64,000 nucleotides of DNA from Fidelibacterota bacterium. GTDB taxonomy: Bacteria; Fidelibacterota; Marinisomatia; Marinisomatales; UBA1611. Location: contig JABHUQ010000109.1 of NCBI GenBank assembly GCA_018658715.1, forward strand, positions 21,511 through 85,510. Direction: 5' to 3'. Position 1 is the first letter of the stretch. The number at the start of each line of letters is the position of its first letter. The translations under genes were made by a program, and so were the position numbers. Positions 18,541 to 28,312 of the stretch are shown piece by piece. The notes below the pieces were generated by a model that worked only from the letters and a program-made list of their open reading frames with translations, did not search any database and was not told where the DNA came from.

Positions 18541-18898
18541 AACATTCATTGGGACTGATATTGTTTCAGTCCATCGTATTAATGATGTATTGAAACGTCA
18601 CGGTGAACGTTTCAAAAATAAAACTTACACTTTAACAGAAATAGATTATTGCCAATCAAAAGCAAACCCTGAAATCCATTATTCAGGAAGATTTGCAGCA
18701 AAAGAATCAATCCAGAAAGCAATCTATTCATCTGGGCATAAAGATATTATTCCATTAAATATGATTGAAATAATTTCAGGGGAAGATGGAGAGCCTATTG
18801 TCCAATTATTATCGGCTATCCCTGGACAATGCAAAGTGAGCATATCTCATACAGCTGATACTGCTATTGCATTCGCACTTTATAACCCAGAAAAATGA
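18533..18898 (+). CDS. acpS: Holo-[acyl-carrier-protein] synthase
   Basis: 121 residues. It transfers phosphopantetheine from CoA to acyl carrier protein. The magnesium site is formed by GTDIVSV (Asp) and RFAAKESIQKA (Glu), and VSISHT closes the domain, as in trimeric AcpS. The gene overlaps the HAD gene by 8 bp and the nnr gene by 4 bp, so all three are probably translated together. Confidence 0.95.
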   Translation: MPETFIGTDIVSVHRINDVLKRHGERFKNKTYTLTEIDYCQSKANPEIHYSGRFAAKESIQKAIYSSGHKDIIPLNMIEIISGEDGEPIVQLLSAIPGQCKVSISHTADTAIAFALYNPEK

Positions 18899-20427
18899 CT
18901 CGTTTATTAACGAAAGAACAAGCTCGCCAATTAGATCAAATATCCATTAATGATTTAAATATCTCTGGAATACAACTCATGGAAAATGCAGGGAAAAAGA
19001 TTGCGGAACTTGCACGAGAATTAATATCAAAAATTCATCATCCATCTATATTAATTATTTGTGGAAAAGGGAATAATGGAGGCGATGGGTTTGCAGCTGC
19101 TTTACAATTATATGAATGGGGATATCAAATCTATATACAGGCAATATCTGATGCTCAAAATATAGTAGGTGATTCATTACACTTTTACCAACAGTGCGAA
19201 CAAAAAGAATTATTTATTACGTATGGATCTGATGTCCCGCCTATCGAAAATCAAGATTTAATCATAGATGCAGTTTTAGGAACGGGAATAAGGTTACCAA
19301 TTCGTTCTGAACTCATTCCCATAATTGAATGGATTAATCAGGTAAATAGTATTGTTTTATCAGTAGATGTTCCGTCTGGACTAGATGCGGATACAGGTCA
19401 AACAGATCCTACAGTAGTAAAAGCTGATTATACAATTACCATGGGACATGAAAAAATTGGTATGGTTTTTGGAGATGGGAAACCACTTTGCGGAATAGTC
19501 GTAACGGCTGATATTGGATTCCCCGCTATTAATGATATACAATTATCTGGGCGAGAATGGACTCTTTTCAAGGAAGACATTGCATATAAATTATTAACGT
19601 CACCCAATAGAAATACATATAAACATCGGCAAGGCAAAGTACTTATTGTTGCAGGATCAAAAGGAATGACGGGTGCAGCCATTCTTTCTACCATGGCTGC
19701 AATGCGAACTGGTGCAGGATTAACTATTACATGTACACCATCGTCATTAAATACAGTATATGAAAAACATATTTTAGAAGGAATGACATTGCCATTAGAC
19801 GATGATGGAAAAGGGTATTTTAGTCTAAACCATTTTGAAGGAATAAAAGAAAAGATGGATTGGGCTGATGTTGTTATTATTGGACCTGGATTAGGATCAC
19901 ATGAAGAAACAGTACAACTTGTTTCACAATTATTAAAATTTTCTAAAATTCCTATAATATTAGATGCAGACGGTTTGCGTTGCATCTATAATAATGCATC
20001 ATTATCAGAAATAAAGTGCCCATTAATTATTACTCCCCATTTGGGCGAATTATCTTATCTAGTTAACAAAGATTCAAGTTTAGTCCAAAATGCCCCAATG
20101 GTTTATGCTGAAGAATGGATGAAAACTTTCTCTGGGATAGCAGTTGTTAAATCAGTACCTGCAACTGTATTTCACAAAAATAAAGCAATTATGAATACAT
20201 CTGGCCATTCAGGCTTAGCTAGTGCGGGAACCGGAGATGTTTTATGTGGAATAGTTGGTAGTTTTGTCGCTCAAGGATTGTCCCTTAAAGATGCCGCACA
20301 ATTGGGTGTATTCATTCATGGAAAAACTGCTGATTCATTATTATCAAAAAAAGGGTATCGTGGATTATTAGCATCCGATTTGCTAGATGAAATCCCAAAT
20401 ATAATTAAAGTATATGAATCAGTATAA
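18895..20427 (+). CDS. nnr: Bifunctional NAD(P)H-hydrate epimerase / ADP-dependent dehydratase
   Basis: 510 residues, the usual fused length. The N-terminal epimerase domain (about 1-215) has ICGKGNNGGDGFAAAL and SVDVPSGLDADTG. The C-terminal ribokinase-like dehydratase (about 225-505) has AGSKGMTGAAILS, IIGPGLG, ILDADGLR and the catalytic loop GTGDVLCGIVG. Together they repair damaged NADHX/NADPHX. It overlaps acpS by 4 bp, a frequent bacterial pairing. Confidence 0.95.
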   Translation: MTRLLTKEQARQLDQISINDLNISGIQLMENAGKKIAELARELISKIHHPSILIICGKGNNGGDGFAAALQLYEWGYQIYIQAISDAQNIVGDSLHFYQQCEQKELFITYGSDVPPIENQDLIIDAVLGTGIRLPIRSELIPIIEWINQVNSIVLSVDVPSGLDADTGQTDPTVVKADYTITMGHEKIGMVFGDGKPLCGIVVTADIGFPAINDIQLSGREWTLFKEDIAYKLLTSPNRNTYKHRQGKVLIVAGSKGMTGAAILSTMAAMRTGAGLTITCTPSSLNTVYEKHILEGMTLPLDDDGKGYFSLNHFEGIKEKMDWADVVIIGPGLGSHEETVQLVSQLLKFSKIPIILDADGLRCIYNNASLSEIKCPLIITPHLGELSYLVNKDSSLVQNAPMVYAEEWMKTFSGIAVVKSVPATVFHKNKAIMNTSGHSGLASAGTGDVLCGIVGSFVAQGLSLKDAAQLGVFIHGKTADSLLSKKGYRGLLASDLLDEIPNIIKVYESV

Positions 20428-20761
20428 AATTGGAGTTGTCCTTTATATGGGCATCATAATTATTGTTTCAAGTATTCCGGGAAACGCATATCCAAAAGTA
20501 GATATATTGAATGCAGATAAATTTGTTCATACAATTGAATATGGTATATTAGGATTTCTACTAATAAAAGCATTTCCTTGTGATTGGGGAATCCATTTAA
20601 TTGGTCTTATTTTCTTGGGCAGTTTATTTGGAATAATTGATGAATGGTATCAACAATTTACACCAGAGCGCTTCTCAAGTATGTGGGATGCACTTGCAGA
20701 TAGCTTAGGAATAATAATTGGAGTTCTCATAACAAAATTGATCATGAATACGAAAGAATGA
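20414..20761 (+). CDS. VanZ-like family membrane protein
   Basis: 115 residues, with about four hydrophobic segments. The VanZ-like signature is visible: DKFVHTIEYGILGFLL, IIDEWYQQFTPERFSS and WDALADSLGIIIG. The family is named after the teicoplanin-resistance protein VanZ, but most members are of unknown envelope function. It overlaps nnr by 14 bp and recN by 4 bp. Nothing suggests glycopeptide resistance here. Confidence 0.88.
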   Translation: MNQYKIGVVLYMGIIIIVSSIPGNAYPKVDILNADKFVHTIEYGILGFLLIKAFPCDWGIHLIGLIFLGSLFGIIDEWYQQFTPERFSSMWDALADSLGIIIGVLITKLIMNTKE

Positions 20762-22347
20762 TAAACCAACTTTCTATAAAAAATTATGCCATTATTGATG
20801 AATTAAGTCTTCCATTTTATGAAGGATTAACCGTCGTTACAGGTGAAACAGGGTCTGGGAAATCTATTCTCCTACAAGCAATGAGTGTTGCGTTAGGTGG
20901 CAAAACATCAAAAATCATGGTAAGAAGTCACGAGTCAAGAGCCGTGGTTGAAGCTAGTTCTAATCAAGGAGACTTTAGACGAATTATAACATCAAATGGC
21001 CATCAAAAATCATTTATAAATGATGAGCCAACAGCCATCGATCTATTTAGGAATCAAACACAATATTTAGCAGATTTCCATGGCCAACATGAACAGCAAG
21101 TTATCCTGAAAAAAGATTCACACATTGATTATTTAGATCGATATGGGAATTTAGAAGCAGATAGCATAAAAGTGCAGGATTTATACCAATTATTACAATT
21201 GAAAAGAAAACAATTGAAGAATGCCATTTTATCTTCTCAAGAGCGAAAAGATCGTTTAGAACTTATCCAATTTCAGCTCCAGGAAATTCAAGCAGTTAAC
21301 CCTGAATTGGGAGAAGATATTTCATTAGACAATGCCTATCGGAAGATGGTTCACCAAGAAGAAATATTAACAACATTACAATCAACTGATGGACAACTTT
21401 CGCAAAATTCAGAATCAATCCAAAATCAGTTATCGAGTGTTAAAAACCAAATTGAAAAATTATGTAAATATGACAGCCAATTGGGAATATTGGCTAATAC
21501 AATTGATAGTGCTCTCATCTCAGTCCAAGATGTATCTTCTGGTATTAGCGACTATTTGGTGAATCTTGACCATGATCCAGACCAGTTAATAGAAGTGCAA
21601 GATAGACTTAATGCCATAGAAGGACTCAAAAGAAAATACGGTGGCCAGTTAGAAATGGTTTTAGAGAAAAAAGAAGATATTGAGAAAGAAATTCAAACAT
21701 TGTATTCTGCGAGCCAATCGGTAAACAGTTTATATGATGATATTGAAAAACTCGAAAGTGATTACAGGACGAAGGCAACCTTTCTTCATGATAAACGTAT
21801 TATAATGGCAAAGAAGTTGGCTAAAGATGTTATAGCGATTATGGAAAATTTAAATATGCCTCATGCACAATTTGAATCACGAGTTACATTATCTCCATCT
21901 AAGGATTCATTTATTACTATCAATAATATAAGCGTTAATAGTTATCCCAAAGGAATTGATCAAGTGGAATTCTACTTAAGTGCAAATCCGGGTGAACAAT
22001 TAAAGCCTTTAACGAATATTGCATCTGGGGGTGAAACTTCTAGAATTATGTTAGCTTTTAAGACTGTATTTCAAAAAAAAGATATGGTAGAAACGCTAAT
22101 ATTTGATGAAATTGATACAGGTATATCGGGTGAAACAGCAGAAAAAGTTGCTGATTGTTTAAGAAAATTAGCCAGAGATAAACAGGTTTTTTGTATTTCT
22201 CACTTACCCCAAATTACACGAAAGGCTGACTTCCATTTGCATGTGAGTAAATCCGTTGATAACAATCAGACTCACGTTGAAGCAAGCTATTTAGACAAAG
22301 AAAAAAGTGAAATAATATTAAATCAATTTTTTAACTCACAAATATAA
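20758..22347 (+). CDS. recN: DNA repair protein RecN
   Basis: 529 residues, an SMC-like ATPase. The N-terminal Walker A is VVTGETGSGKSILL (about 27-40). A long coiled-coil centre (about 150-350) carries the QFQLQEIQAVNP segment. The C-terminal half has the signature ASGGETSRIML and Walker B LIFDEIDTGISGETA, followed by ISHLPQ. It acts in double-strand-break repair on DNA. It is coupled to the vanZ-like gene by ATGA and followed 6 bp later by murA. Confidence 0.97.
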   Translation: MINQLSIKNYAIIDELSLPFYEGLTVVTGETGSGKSILLQAMSVALGGKTSKIMVRSHESRAVVEASSNQGDFRRIITSNGHQKSFINDEPTAIDLFRNQTQYLADFHGQHEQQVILKKDSHIDYLDRYGNLEADSIKVQDLYQLLQLKRKQLKNAILSSQERKDRLELIQFQLQEIQAVNPELGEDISLDNAYRKMVHQEEILTTLQSTDGQLSQNSESIQNQLSSVKNQIEKLCKYDSQLGILANTIDSALISVQDVSSGISDYLVNLDHDPDQLIEVQDRLNAIEGLKRKYGGQLEMVLEKKEDIEKEIQTLYSASQSVNSLYDDIEKLESDYRTKATFLHDKRIIMAKKLAKDVIAIMENLNMPHAQFESRVTLSPSKDSFITINNISVNSYPKGIDQVEFYLSANPGEQLKPLTNIASGGETSRIMLAFKTVFQKKDMVETLIFDEIDTGISGETAEKVADCLRKLARDKQVFCISHLPQITRKADFHLHVSKSVDNNQTHVEASYLDKEKSEIILNQFFNSQI

Positions 22348-22353
22348 AGTACC

Positions 22354-23607
22354 ATGGATAAAATAATAATTAATGGCGGAAATCCATTAGAAGGATCAGT
22401 TGAAATTAGTGGCGCAAAAAATGCAGTATTACCAATTATGGCAGCTGCTTTAATGGGAAATGGCATTTCTATAATTACGCGTGTCCCAGATTTAAGAGAT
22501 ACAAGAACCATGATTCGACTTATGGAAATAATTGGGGCAAAAGTTTCTTTTAAAGAAGGTACTTTAACAGTTGATGGTTCATCCGTAAATAATCCAGAAG
22601 CACCCTACGATTTGGTTAAAACAATGCGCGCATCTTTTTACGTTTTAGGACCCCTTATTGCTCGGTTTGGAGAAGTTAAAGTATCACTCCCTGGTGGATG
22701 CGCATGGGGACCACGACCTGTTGATTATCACCTAAAAGGATTGGAAGAATTAGGAGCAAAAGTCACATTGGATAGTGGATATATTTTAGCAGAATCTAAA
22801 AAATTGCAAGGGAAAACAATTCGATTCGAATATCCTAGTGTTGGTGCTACTGGGAATATTGCAATGGCTGCAGTGACAGCAAATGGTACAACAATCATCG
22901 AAAATGCTGCTCGAGAACCAGAAATTGAACAATTATGTATCTTTCTAAATAAAATGGGAGCTGATATTTCAGGAGTTGGAACAGACAAATTAATCATTAA
23001 AGGTGTTTCTCAACTTGAACCTGCTGATATTGAAGTGATTCCGGATAGAGTTGAAGCGGGCACATTTCTTATGGCTGGCGCTGCGTTAGGTGAAGTAACA
23101 ATTAACAAAATCGTACCAACACATTTAAGAACAGTTCTCATCAAATTAGAAGAGACAGGAGCCAAGGTACGCACAAATCAAAATTCAATAACAATTACTC
23201 GTTCTGATAAAATAATACCGGTTGATATGACAACTGCTGTATTCCCAGGTTTCCCCACAGATTTACAAGCACAATGGGTTGCATTAATGATGTTAGCAGA
23301 AGGATCATCTGTGATTACAGATACAGTTTATCATGATCGATTTAGCCATGTTCCTGAATTGAATCGATTGGGAGCAAATATCCATGTTGAAAATAATGTT
23401 GCTATTATTCGTGGAGTAAAAAAATTAGTTGGAGCACCTGTTATGTCAACAGATATACGAGCAAGTGCATCTTTAATCAATGGAGGATTAATGGCTCATG
23501 GGAGAACAGAAGTGAGTCGTATATATCATATTGATCGTGGTTATGAAAGGATTGAAGAAAAATTCAGATCACTTGGAGCAGATATTATGAGAAAAACTGA
23601 ATCTTGA
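22354..23607 (+). CDS. murA: UDP-N-acetylglucosamine 1-carboxyvinyltransferase
   Basis: 417 residues, full length. First committed step of peptidoglycan synthesis: adds enolpyruvate from PEP to UDP-GlcNAc. SGAKNAVLPIMAA holds the substrate Lys. The active-site loop PGGCAWGPRPVDYHL holds the catalytic Cys (Cys116), the residue fosfomycin alkylates, so this is the Cys form rather than the resistant Asp form. FPTDLQAQ and the end RGYERIEEKFRSLGA are typical. Last gene of the run that begins at the TPR gene. Confidence 0.97.
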   Translation: MDKIIINGGNPLEGSVEISGAKNAVLPIMAAALMGNGISIITRVPDLRDTRTMIRLMEIIGAKVSFKEGTLTVDGSSVNNPEAPYDLVKTMRASFYVLGPLIARFGEVKVSLPGGCAWGPRPVDYHLKGLEELGAKVTLDSGYILAESKKLQGKTIRFEYPSVGATGNIAMAAVTANGTTIIENAAREPEIEQLCIFLNKMGADISGVGTDKLIIKGVSQLEPADIEVIPDRVEAGTFLMAGAALGEVTINKIVPTHLRTVLIKLEETGAKVRTNQNSITITRSDKIIPVDMTTAVFPGFPTDLQAQWVALMMLAEGSSVITDTVYHDRFSHVPELNRLGANIHVENNVAIIRGVKKLVGAPVMSTDIRASASLINGGLMAHGRTEVSRIYHIDRGYERIEEKFRSLGADIMRKTES

Positions 23608-23670
23608 TTTCGTGCTTTTTATAAACTTAAAAAGATGTAATTTTTCGCAATTATTAGTGATGATTTTAAG

Positions 23671-25020
23671 ATGAGAGTTGTTATTATAGGCGGTGGAGAA
23701 GTTGGCTTCCATGTGGCAAAAGCCCTGAGTGAAGAAAATTTCGATATAACCATAATAGATATTTCCCCTGAAAAGTGTAGGCGTGCTTCCGAAAACCTTG
23801 ATGTAATTGTTGTAGAAGGGAATGGCGCAAGTCCAAAAACATTGGTTGAAGCAAATGTTAGTGAAGCGGATTATGTTTTATGCCTAACACGTGTAGATGA
23901 AGTAAACTTGATTGCATCCCAACAAGCTCATGAATTGGGAGCAACAAAAATTATTGCAAGACTTCGAAATCAGCAATACACTACACGGCATTCAATTATT
24001 CGACCAGAAAAATTTGGTGTAGATCTTGTCATCCATCCAGAACGTGCTGCAACAGAAGAAATTATTCGTCTCATCCATCATCCATACGCTGTCCAAGCAA
24101 TGGATTTTGAAAGTGGAAGATTAAAAATGCTTGGTGTGTATATGGATAAAACTTGTGCAAGTTTTTTAAATCGTCCTTTAGGAGAGATTGCATTGGAAAA
24201 TAACCATTTTAAATTTGGTATTATTGCTGTTTTAAGAAATAGTGAAACACACGTTCCGTGGGCAGATTTCAAATTTGAAATAGGTGATTGTATTTATTTT
24301 ATAGTTAAGGCAGAAGATGAACCAAACTTACTTGGAATGTTATGTAAAGAAGCTCAAGAAGTAAAAAGAGTTATGATTCTAGGCGGGAGCAAAATAGGTC
24401 GTTCTTTAGCTGAAGAATTGAAAGACACATATTCTGTTCGTTTGATAGAAGAAAACCGGAAAAAAGCTGAATATATTGCTCATACTATTGACGATATTAT
24501 GGTAATTAATGGAGATGGAACGGATATAGAATTTCTTAAGGCAGAAAATATCCAAGATGTGGATAGCTTTATTGCCGTGACGGAAAATGAAAAAACAAAT
24601 TTAATTGCTGGTTTATTAGCTCATCATATGGGTTCGGGTCAAACTATTACTCATGTAACAAAAACAGAGTATATACCAACAATTCAAGAAATTGGAATTG
24701 TGTCGGTGATTAGTAAAAATTTATCAACAGTTAACTCCATATTACGAGAAATGCATAGTGATATTTCAAATGCGAGTGTAACAACATTTGAAGAAATTGA
24801 TGTAGATGTGATCGAATTTCAACCAGAGAAAGGATCACGTGCTGTTGAAGCACCGCTGCGTGAATTAGACTTTCCAGCAGATAGTATTGTTGGAATGATT
24901 AACCATCATGGTAAGTTAATGCTTGCTCGTGGCGATTCGCAAATGACCGTTGACGATATTGCATTAGTATTTGCAAAACCAAAAGCCATACCAAAACTAA
25001 AAAAACTTTTTTCAGCATGA
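23671..25020 (+). CDS. trkA: Trk potassium uptake system, regulatory NAD-binding subunit TrkA
   Basis: 449 residues, made of two RCK units. Each has a Rossmann domain (MRVVIIGGGEVGFHVAKAL at 1-19, RVMILGGSKIGRSLAEEL at about 234) followed by a TrkA-C domain. It is the cytoplasmic gating ring of the Trk channel and binds nucleotides. The end overlaps trkH by 4 bp (ATGA), so the subunits are co-translated. Confidence 0.96.
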   Translation: MRVVIIGGGEVGFHVAKALSEENFDITIIDISPEKCRRASENLDVIVVEGNGASPKTLVEANVSEADYVLCLTRVDEVNLIASQQAHELGATKIIARLRNQQYTTRHSIIRPEKFGVDLVIHPERAATEEIIRLIHHPYAVQAMDFESGRLKMLGVYMDKTCASFLNRPLGEIALENNHFKFGIIAVLRNSETHVPWADFKFEIGDCIYFIVKAEDEPNLLGMLCKEAQEVKRVMILGGSKIGRSLAEELKDTYSVRLIEENRKKAEYIAHTIDDIMVINGDGTDIEFLKAENIQDVDSFIAVTENEKTNLIAGLLAHHMGSGQTITHVTKTEYIPTIQEIGIVSVISKNLSTVNSILREMHSDISNASVTTFEEIDVDVIEFQPEKGSRAVEAPLRELDFPADSIVGMINHHGKLMLARGDSQMTVDDIALVFAKPKAIPKLKKLFSA

Positions 25021-26486
25021 AATCTAAAACACTCCTAAATATTCTGGGAGCTGTCCTAGCTTTTATGGGCATTACAATGGTAGCGCCTATTTTAATATCA
25101 GCTTTTTATAATGAATCTGATTTTATTGGTTTTGTTTATTCTTCTGCTATATGTATCTCGATAGGGATTCCAATATGGTATTTTACTCGTACGAATCGTT
25201 CATTAACGAATCGAGATGGATTTGCAATTGTTACATTCTCTTGGATTATGACTGCATTAGCTGGTTCATTGCCTTTCTATTTGAGTGGATCCATTCCCGA
25301 TTTTACAAATGCATTTTTTGAATCTATGTCGGGAGTCACAACAACTGGGGCATCCATTCTAGGTAATGCTGAAGTGATGCCCCATTTGCCAAATGGAATT
25401 GAAAGTTTGCCGCATGGGATATTATTTTGGCGTTCATTTATCCAGTGGATTGGTGGAATGGGGATTGTAGTATTCTATATTGCTATTTTGCCTTTATTAG
25501 GGGTGGGTGGTGTTCAATTATTTAAGGCTGAAGTACCTGGACCTGTCGCAGATAAAATTACACCACGCGTTCGTGAAACAGCCAAATACCTTTGGTTGGT
25601 TTATACAGGATTTACTCTCGCAGAAGTGATTGCACTTATGATTGCCGGTATGCCAGTCTTTGATGCTGTTTGCCACTCATTAACGACGATGCCAACTGGT
25701 GGATTTTCAACAAAAAATGCTAGTATTGGATTTTATGATAGTTCTGCAATACACTACATTATTACATTTTTCATGTTTGTAGCTGGAGTGAATTTCACTC
25801 TCCATTTTAAGGCAATTGCAGGAGATTTCAAGGGGTATTTTCGAGATAAAGAGTTTTTAGCTTACCTGAGTATTATTATGGGTATTTCTATTATCATCTT
25901 TTTATCTCTCGTTTCTCATGGTGGAGCCTTGTCACAAATAAATGTTCGAGATTCTATTTTCCAGACCGTTTCTATTCTAACAACAACAGGGTTTGGATCT
26001 CCCGATTATGAATTATGGCCATACTTTGTCCAAATAATACTATTAGTTTTAATGTTTGTTGGCGGAATGGGAGGTTCGACAGGTGGCGGAATGAAAATAA
26101 TTCGGTGTATGTTATTGGGGAAATATGCTGCACATGAAACTAGACGAATGCTCCATTCCCGAGCTATTATTCCTGTAAGAATTGGAAAACACCATGTGAG
26201 TGAAGATGTGGTTCAAAATACTTTAGGCTTCTTCTTATTTTTCATTACTGCTTTTGTAATAACATCCATTTTATTAACTATGTTAGGTATAGATATTGAA
26301 TCTGCGATTGGTGCTTCTGCGTCTGCAATGGGTAATATTGGCCCTGGATTAGCTCAATTTGGGCCCACAGATAATTATGCATTATTGCCTGATTTAGGGA
26401 AATGGATATTAACATTTTGTATGTTATTAGGTCGATTAGAAATATTTACAGTTATGGTTCTATTTAGCCGAACATTTTGGAAATAA
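25017..26486 (+). CDS. trkH: Trk potassium uptake system, membrane subunit TrkH
   Basis: 489 residues and about ten membrane segments. The K+ selectivity-loop segments typical of TrkH are visible: SGVTTTGASIL, LTTMPTGGFSTKN, ILTTTGFGSPDYELWP and a fourth near MGNIGPGLAQFGP. GGMGGSTGGGMKIIR is the conserved gating segment. It imports K+ with TrkA bound on the cytoplasmic side. Confidence 0.96.
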   Translation: MKSKTLLNILGAVLAFMGITMVAPILISAFYNESDFIGFVYSSAICISIGIPIWYFTRTNRSLTNRDGFAIVTFSWIMTALAGSLPFYLSGSIPDFTNAFFESMSGVTTTGASILGNAEVMPHLPNGIESLPHGILFWRSFIQWIGGMGIVVFYIAILPLLGVGGVQLFKAEVPGPVADKITPRVRETAKYLWLVYTGFTLAEVIALMIAGMPVFDAVCHSLTTMPTGGFSTKNASIGFYDSSAIHYIITFFMFVAGVNFTLHFKAIAGDFKGYFRDKEFLAYLSIIMGISIIIFLSLVSHGGALSQINVRDSIFQTVSILTTTGFGSPDYELWPYFVQIILLVLMFVGGMGGSTGGGMKIIRCMLLGKYAAHETRRMLHSRAIIPVRIGKHHVSEDVVQNTLGFFLFFITAFVITSILLTMLGIDIESAIGASASAMGNIGPGLAQFGPTDNYALLPDLGKWILTFCMLLGRLEIFTVMVLFSRTFWK

Positions 26487-26497
26487 TTGAGGAAAAT

Positions 26498-27268
26498 ATG
26501 AATTTTATTCAAACATCAAGTGATGATGGAATTGCTACATTAACCATTGATAGGCCAGATGCATTAAATGCTATGAATCCTACCATTTTAAAGGAATTAA
26601 CAACGAATATACAATCGGCAATTGATAATCCGGATGTTGGAGTCATTGTATTAACGGGAAGTGGCGATAAAGCTTTTATCGCAGGTGCTGATATTAAAGA
26701 AATGTCACAAATGACACCGAAGGAAGCATATTCTTTTGGCCATCTAGGTAAAAATCTAGCAGATACCATCGAACATTCGCCTAAGCCAGTGATTGCAGCT
26801 GTGAATGGATTTGCATTAGGTGGGGGATGTGAAATTAGTTTAGCATGCCATTTACGTTTTGCTTCTGAAAATGCTAAATTTGCTCAGCCCGAAGTAAAAT
26901 TAGGTATTATACCAGGTTGGGGAGGAACACAACGATTGCCCAGAATTGTTGGAAAAGGGATAGCCACTGAACTTATTATTGGTGGTCATATGATTGATGC
27001 ACAGGAAGCGCACCGAATTGGTCTTGTCAATCGAGTATTCTCAAGTGATGAACTTTTGGGTGAAACGAATGCTTTTGCTCAATTAATCATTAAAAATGGA
27101 CCAAAAGCAGTTGCAGAATCTTTAAGGTGTATCAATGAATCTTCAGAAAGACAATTATCTGATGGTCTATCTCACGAATTAAATTCATTCGCACAATTAT
27201 TTTCTACAGATGAAACAAAAGAAGGTTTAACCGCTTTCGTAGAAAAGCGTCCTGCCGAATTCAGATAA
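26498..27268 (+). CDS. Enoyl-CoA hydratase/isomerase family protein (crotonase)
   Basis: The track uses a TTG at 26477 that overlaps trkH. I prefer the ATG at 26498, which has GAGG 6 bases upstream and removes the overlap (256 residues). The crotonase fold shows AFIAGADIKEM (oxyanion hole), GGGCEISLACHLR and QPEVKLGIIPGWGGTQRL. Both Glu residues that act as acid/base in true hydratases are present (GGCE and QPE), so 2-enoyl-CoA hydration in fatty-acid or amino-acid breakdown is likely. The exact chain-length substrate is unknown. Confidence 0.9.
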   Translation: MNFIQTSSDDGIATLTIDRPDALNAMNPTILKELTTNIQSAIDNPDVGVIVLTGSGDKAFIAGADIKEMSQMTPKEAYSFGHLGKNLADTIEHSPKPVIAAVNGFALGGGCEISLACHLRFASENAKFAQPEVKLGIIPGWGGTQRLPRIVGKGIATELIIGGHMIDAQEAHRIGLVNRVFSSDELLGETNAFAQLIIKNGPKAVAESLRCINESSERQLSDGLSHELNSFAQLFSTDETKEGLTAFVEKRPAEFR

Positions 27269-27274
27269 AACAGA

Positions 27275-28312
27275 GTGAAAAGAACTGTAATACTGGCTAT
27301 TGGTGCCTTTAATTATATTTTAAATAAAACAGGGAATATGCTACTGCGGTATAAACCGGAAGAAGTTGTAGCTATAATAGACCCGACGAAAGTAGGCGAA
27401 ACTGCAGATAGTGTTATTGGGTATGGTGGACATATTCCTGTTGTATCCAATTTTAAAGAATCACTCACTTATAATCCAAATTCTCTTGTGATCGGGAATG
27501 CCCCACAAGGGGGTACTATTAATGAAGCCTACCGCCATGAAATAAATCAAGCTATTCAAGCGAAATGTGATATTTATAGTGGAATGCATGTTTTTTTAAA
27601 TGATGATCCTTCCTTTACTGAATTAGCTCAAATCAATCAAGTCTCTTTGGTGGATTTGCGTCGTCCTCCAAAACAGAACCATTTCCCAAAAGGATTATGG
27701 AAAAACCGCACTTATCCTGTAATGTTAATTGTTGGTACTGATTGTGATACAGGCAAAATGACCACAGCATGGGAAATTAAACAACAGTTAAGTGAATTCG
27801 GGAAAAAAGTATCTTTCCTAGGAACGGGACAAACAGGCATATTATTGGGTGAATCCGGCATCCCGGTAGATGCTATTGTGTCTGATTTTATGGCTGGGGA
27901 AGTTGAATATCATATAGATCAAATAAGTCAGGGAACAGATTTAGTTGTGGTTGAGGGGCAAGGTGCTATTAGTAATTATGCCTATTCTGGAGTAACACTT
28001 GGACTTTTGCATGGCGCCATGCCTGATTTCATGATTATGACACATGATCCAGGAAGAGAATTGGATGTTTTAGACTATCCAATGCCTGATATACAAAAAA
28101 TGTTAGACTTGCATTTAGACTTGTTAAAACCATTTAAAAAAGCATCATTTCTTGGCATAAACCTATTAACACATAAACTTGATGAAACATCCGCTTTAAA
28201 AATGATTCATGAATATGAAGAAAAATATCATTTGCCTTGTACAGACTTGGTTCGATTTGGAAATAGGCAATTTATAGAAAAAATTGAAAGAGCATTAAAT
28301 CAATGGACTTAA
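27275..28312 (+). CDS. DUF1611 family protein, DgcN-like
   Basis: 345 residues, GTG start 6 bp after the crotonase gene. The N-terminal Rossmann-like half (AIIDPTKVG, VIGNAPQGG) is followed by a P-loop half with IVGTDCDTGKMTTAWE (about 152-167) and VVEGQGAISNYAYSG. This is DUF1611. In some marine bacteria a member called DgcN is reported to N-acetylate D-glutamate, working with an enolase-superfamily partner DgcA. Here the next gene, overlapping by 10 bp, is that partner type, so the same pathway is likely (inference). The alternative is a role in recycling D-Glu-containing cell-wall dipeptides. Confidence 0.78.
   Translation: MKRTVILAIGAFNYILNKTGNMLLRYKPEEVVAIIDPTKVGETADSVIGYGGHIPVVSNFKESLTYNPNSLVIGNAPQGGTINEAYRHEINQAIQAKCDIYSGMHVFLNDDPSFTELAQINQVSLVDLRRPPKQNHFPKGLWKNRTYPVMLIVGTDCDTGKMTTAWEIKQQLSEFGKKVSFLGTGQTGILLGESGIPVDAIVSDFMAGEVEYHIDQISQGTDLVVVEGQGAISNYAYSGVTLGLLHGAMPDFMIMTHDPGRELDVLDYPMPDIQKMLDLHLDLLKPFKKASFLGINLLTHKLDETSALKMIHEYEEKYHLPCTDLVRFGNRQFIEKIERALNQWT

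Noticed and set aside
19428-19985. 185-aa minus-strand ORF
   Set aside because: It is the antisense shadow of the nnr gene, which has full domain support in its own frame.
20414-20761. Glycopeptide resistance gene vanZ
   Set aside because: Only the broad VanZ-like fold is present and no vanA-type genes are near; the family is mostly unrelated to resistance.
26477-26497. TTG start for the crotonase gene
   Set aside because: It overlaps trkH and lacks a ribosome site; the ATG at 26498 has GAGG and matches the family start.
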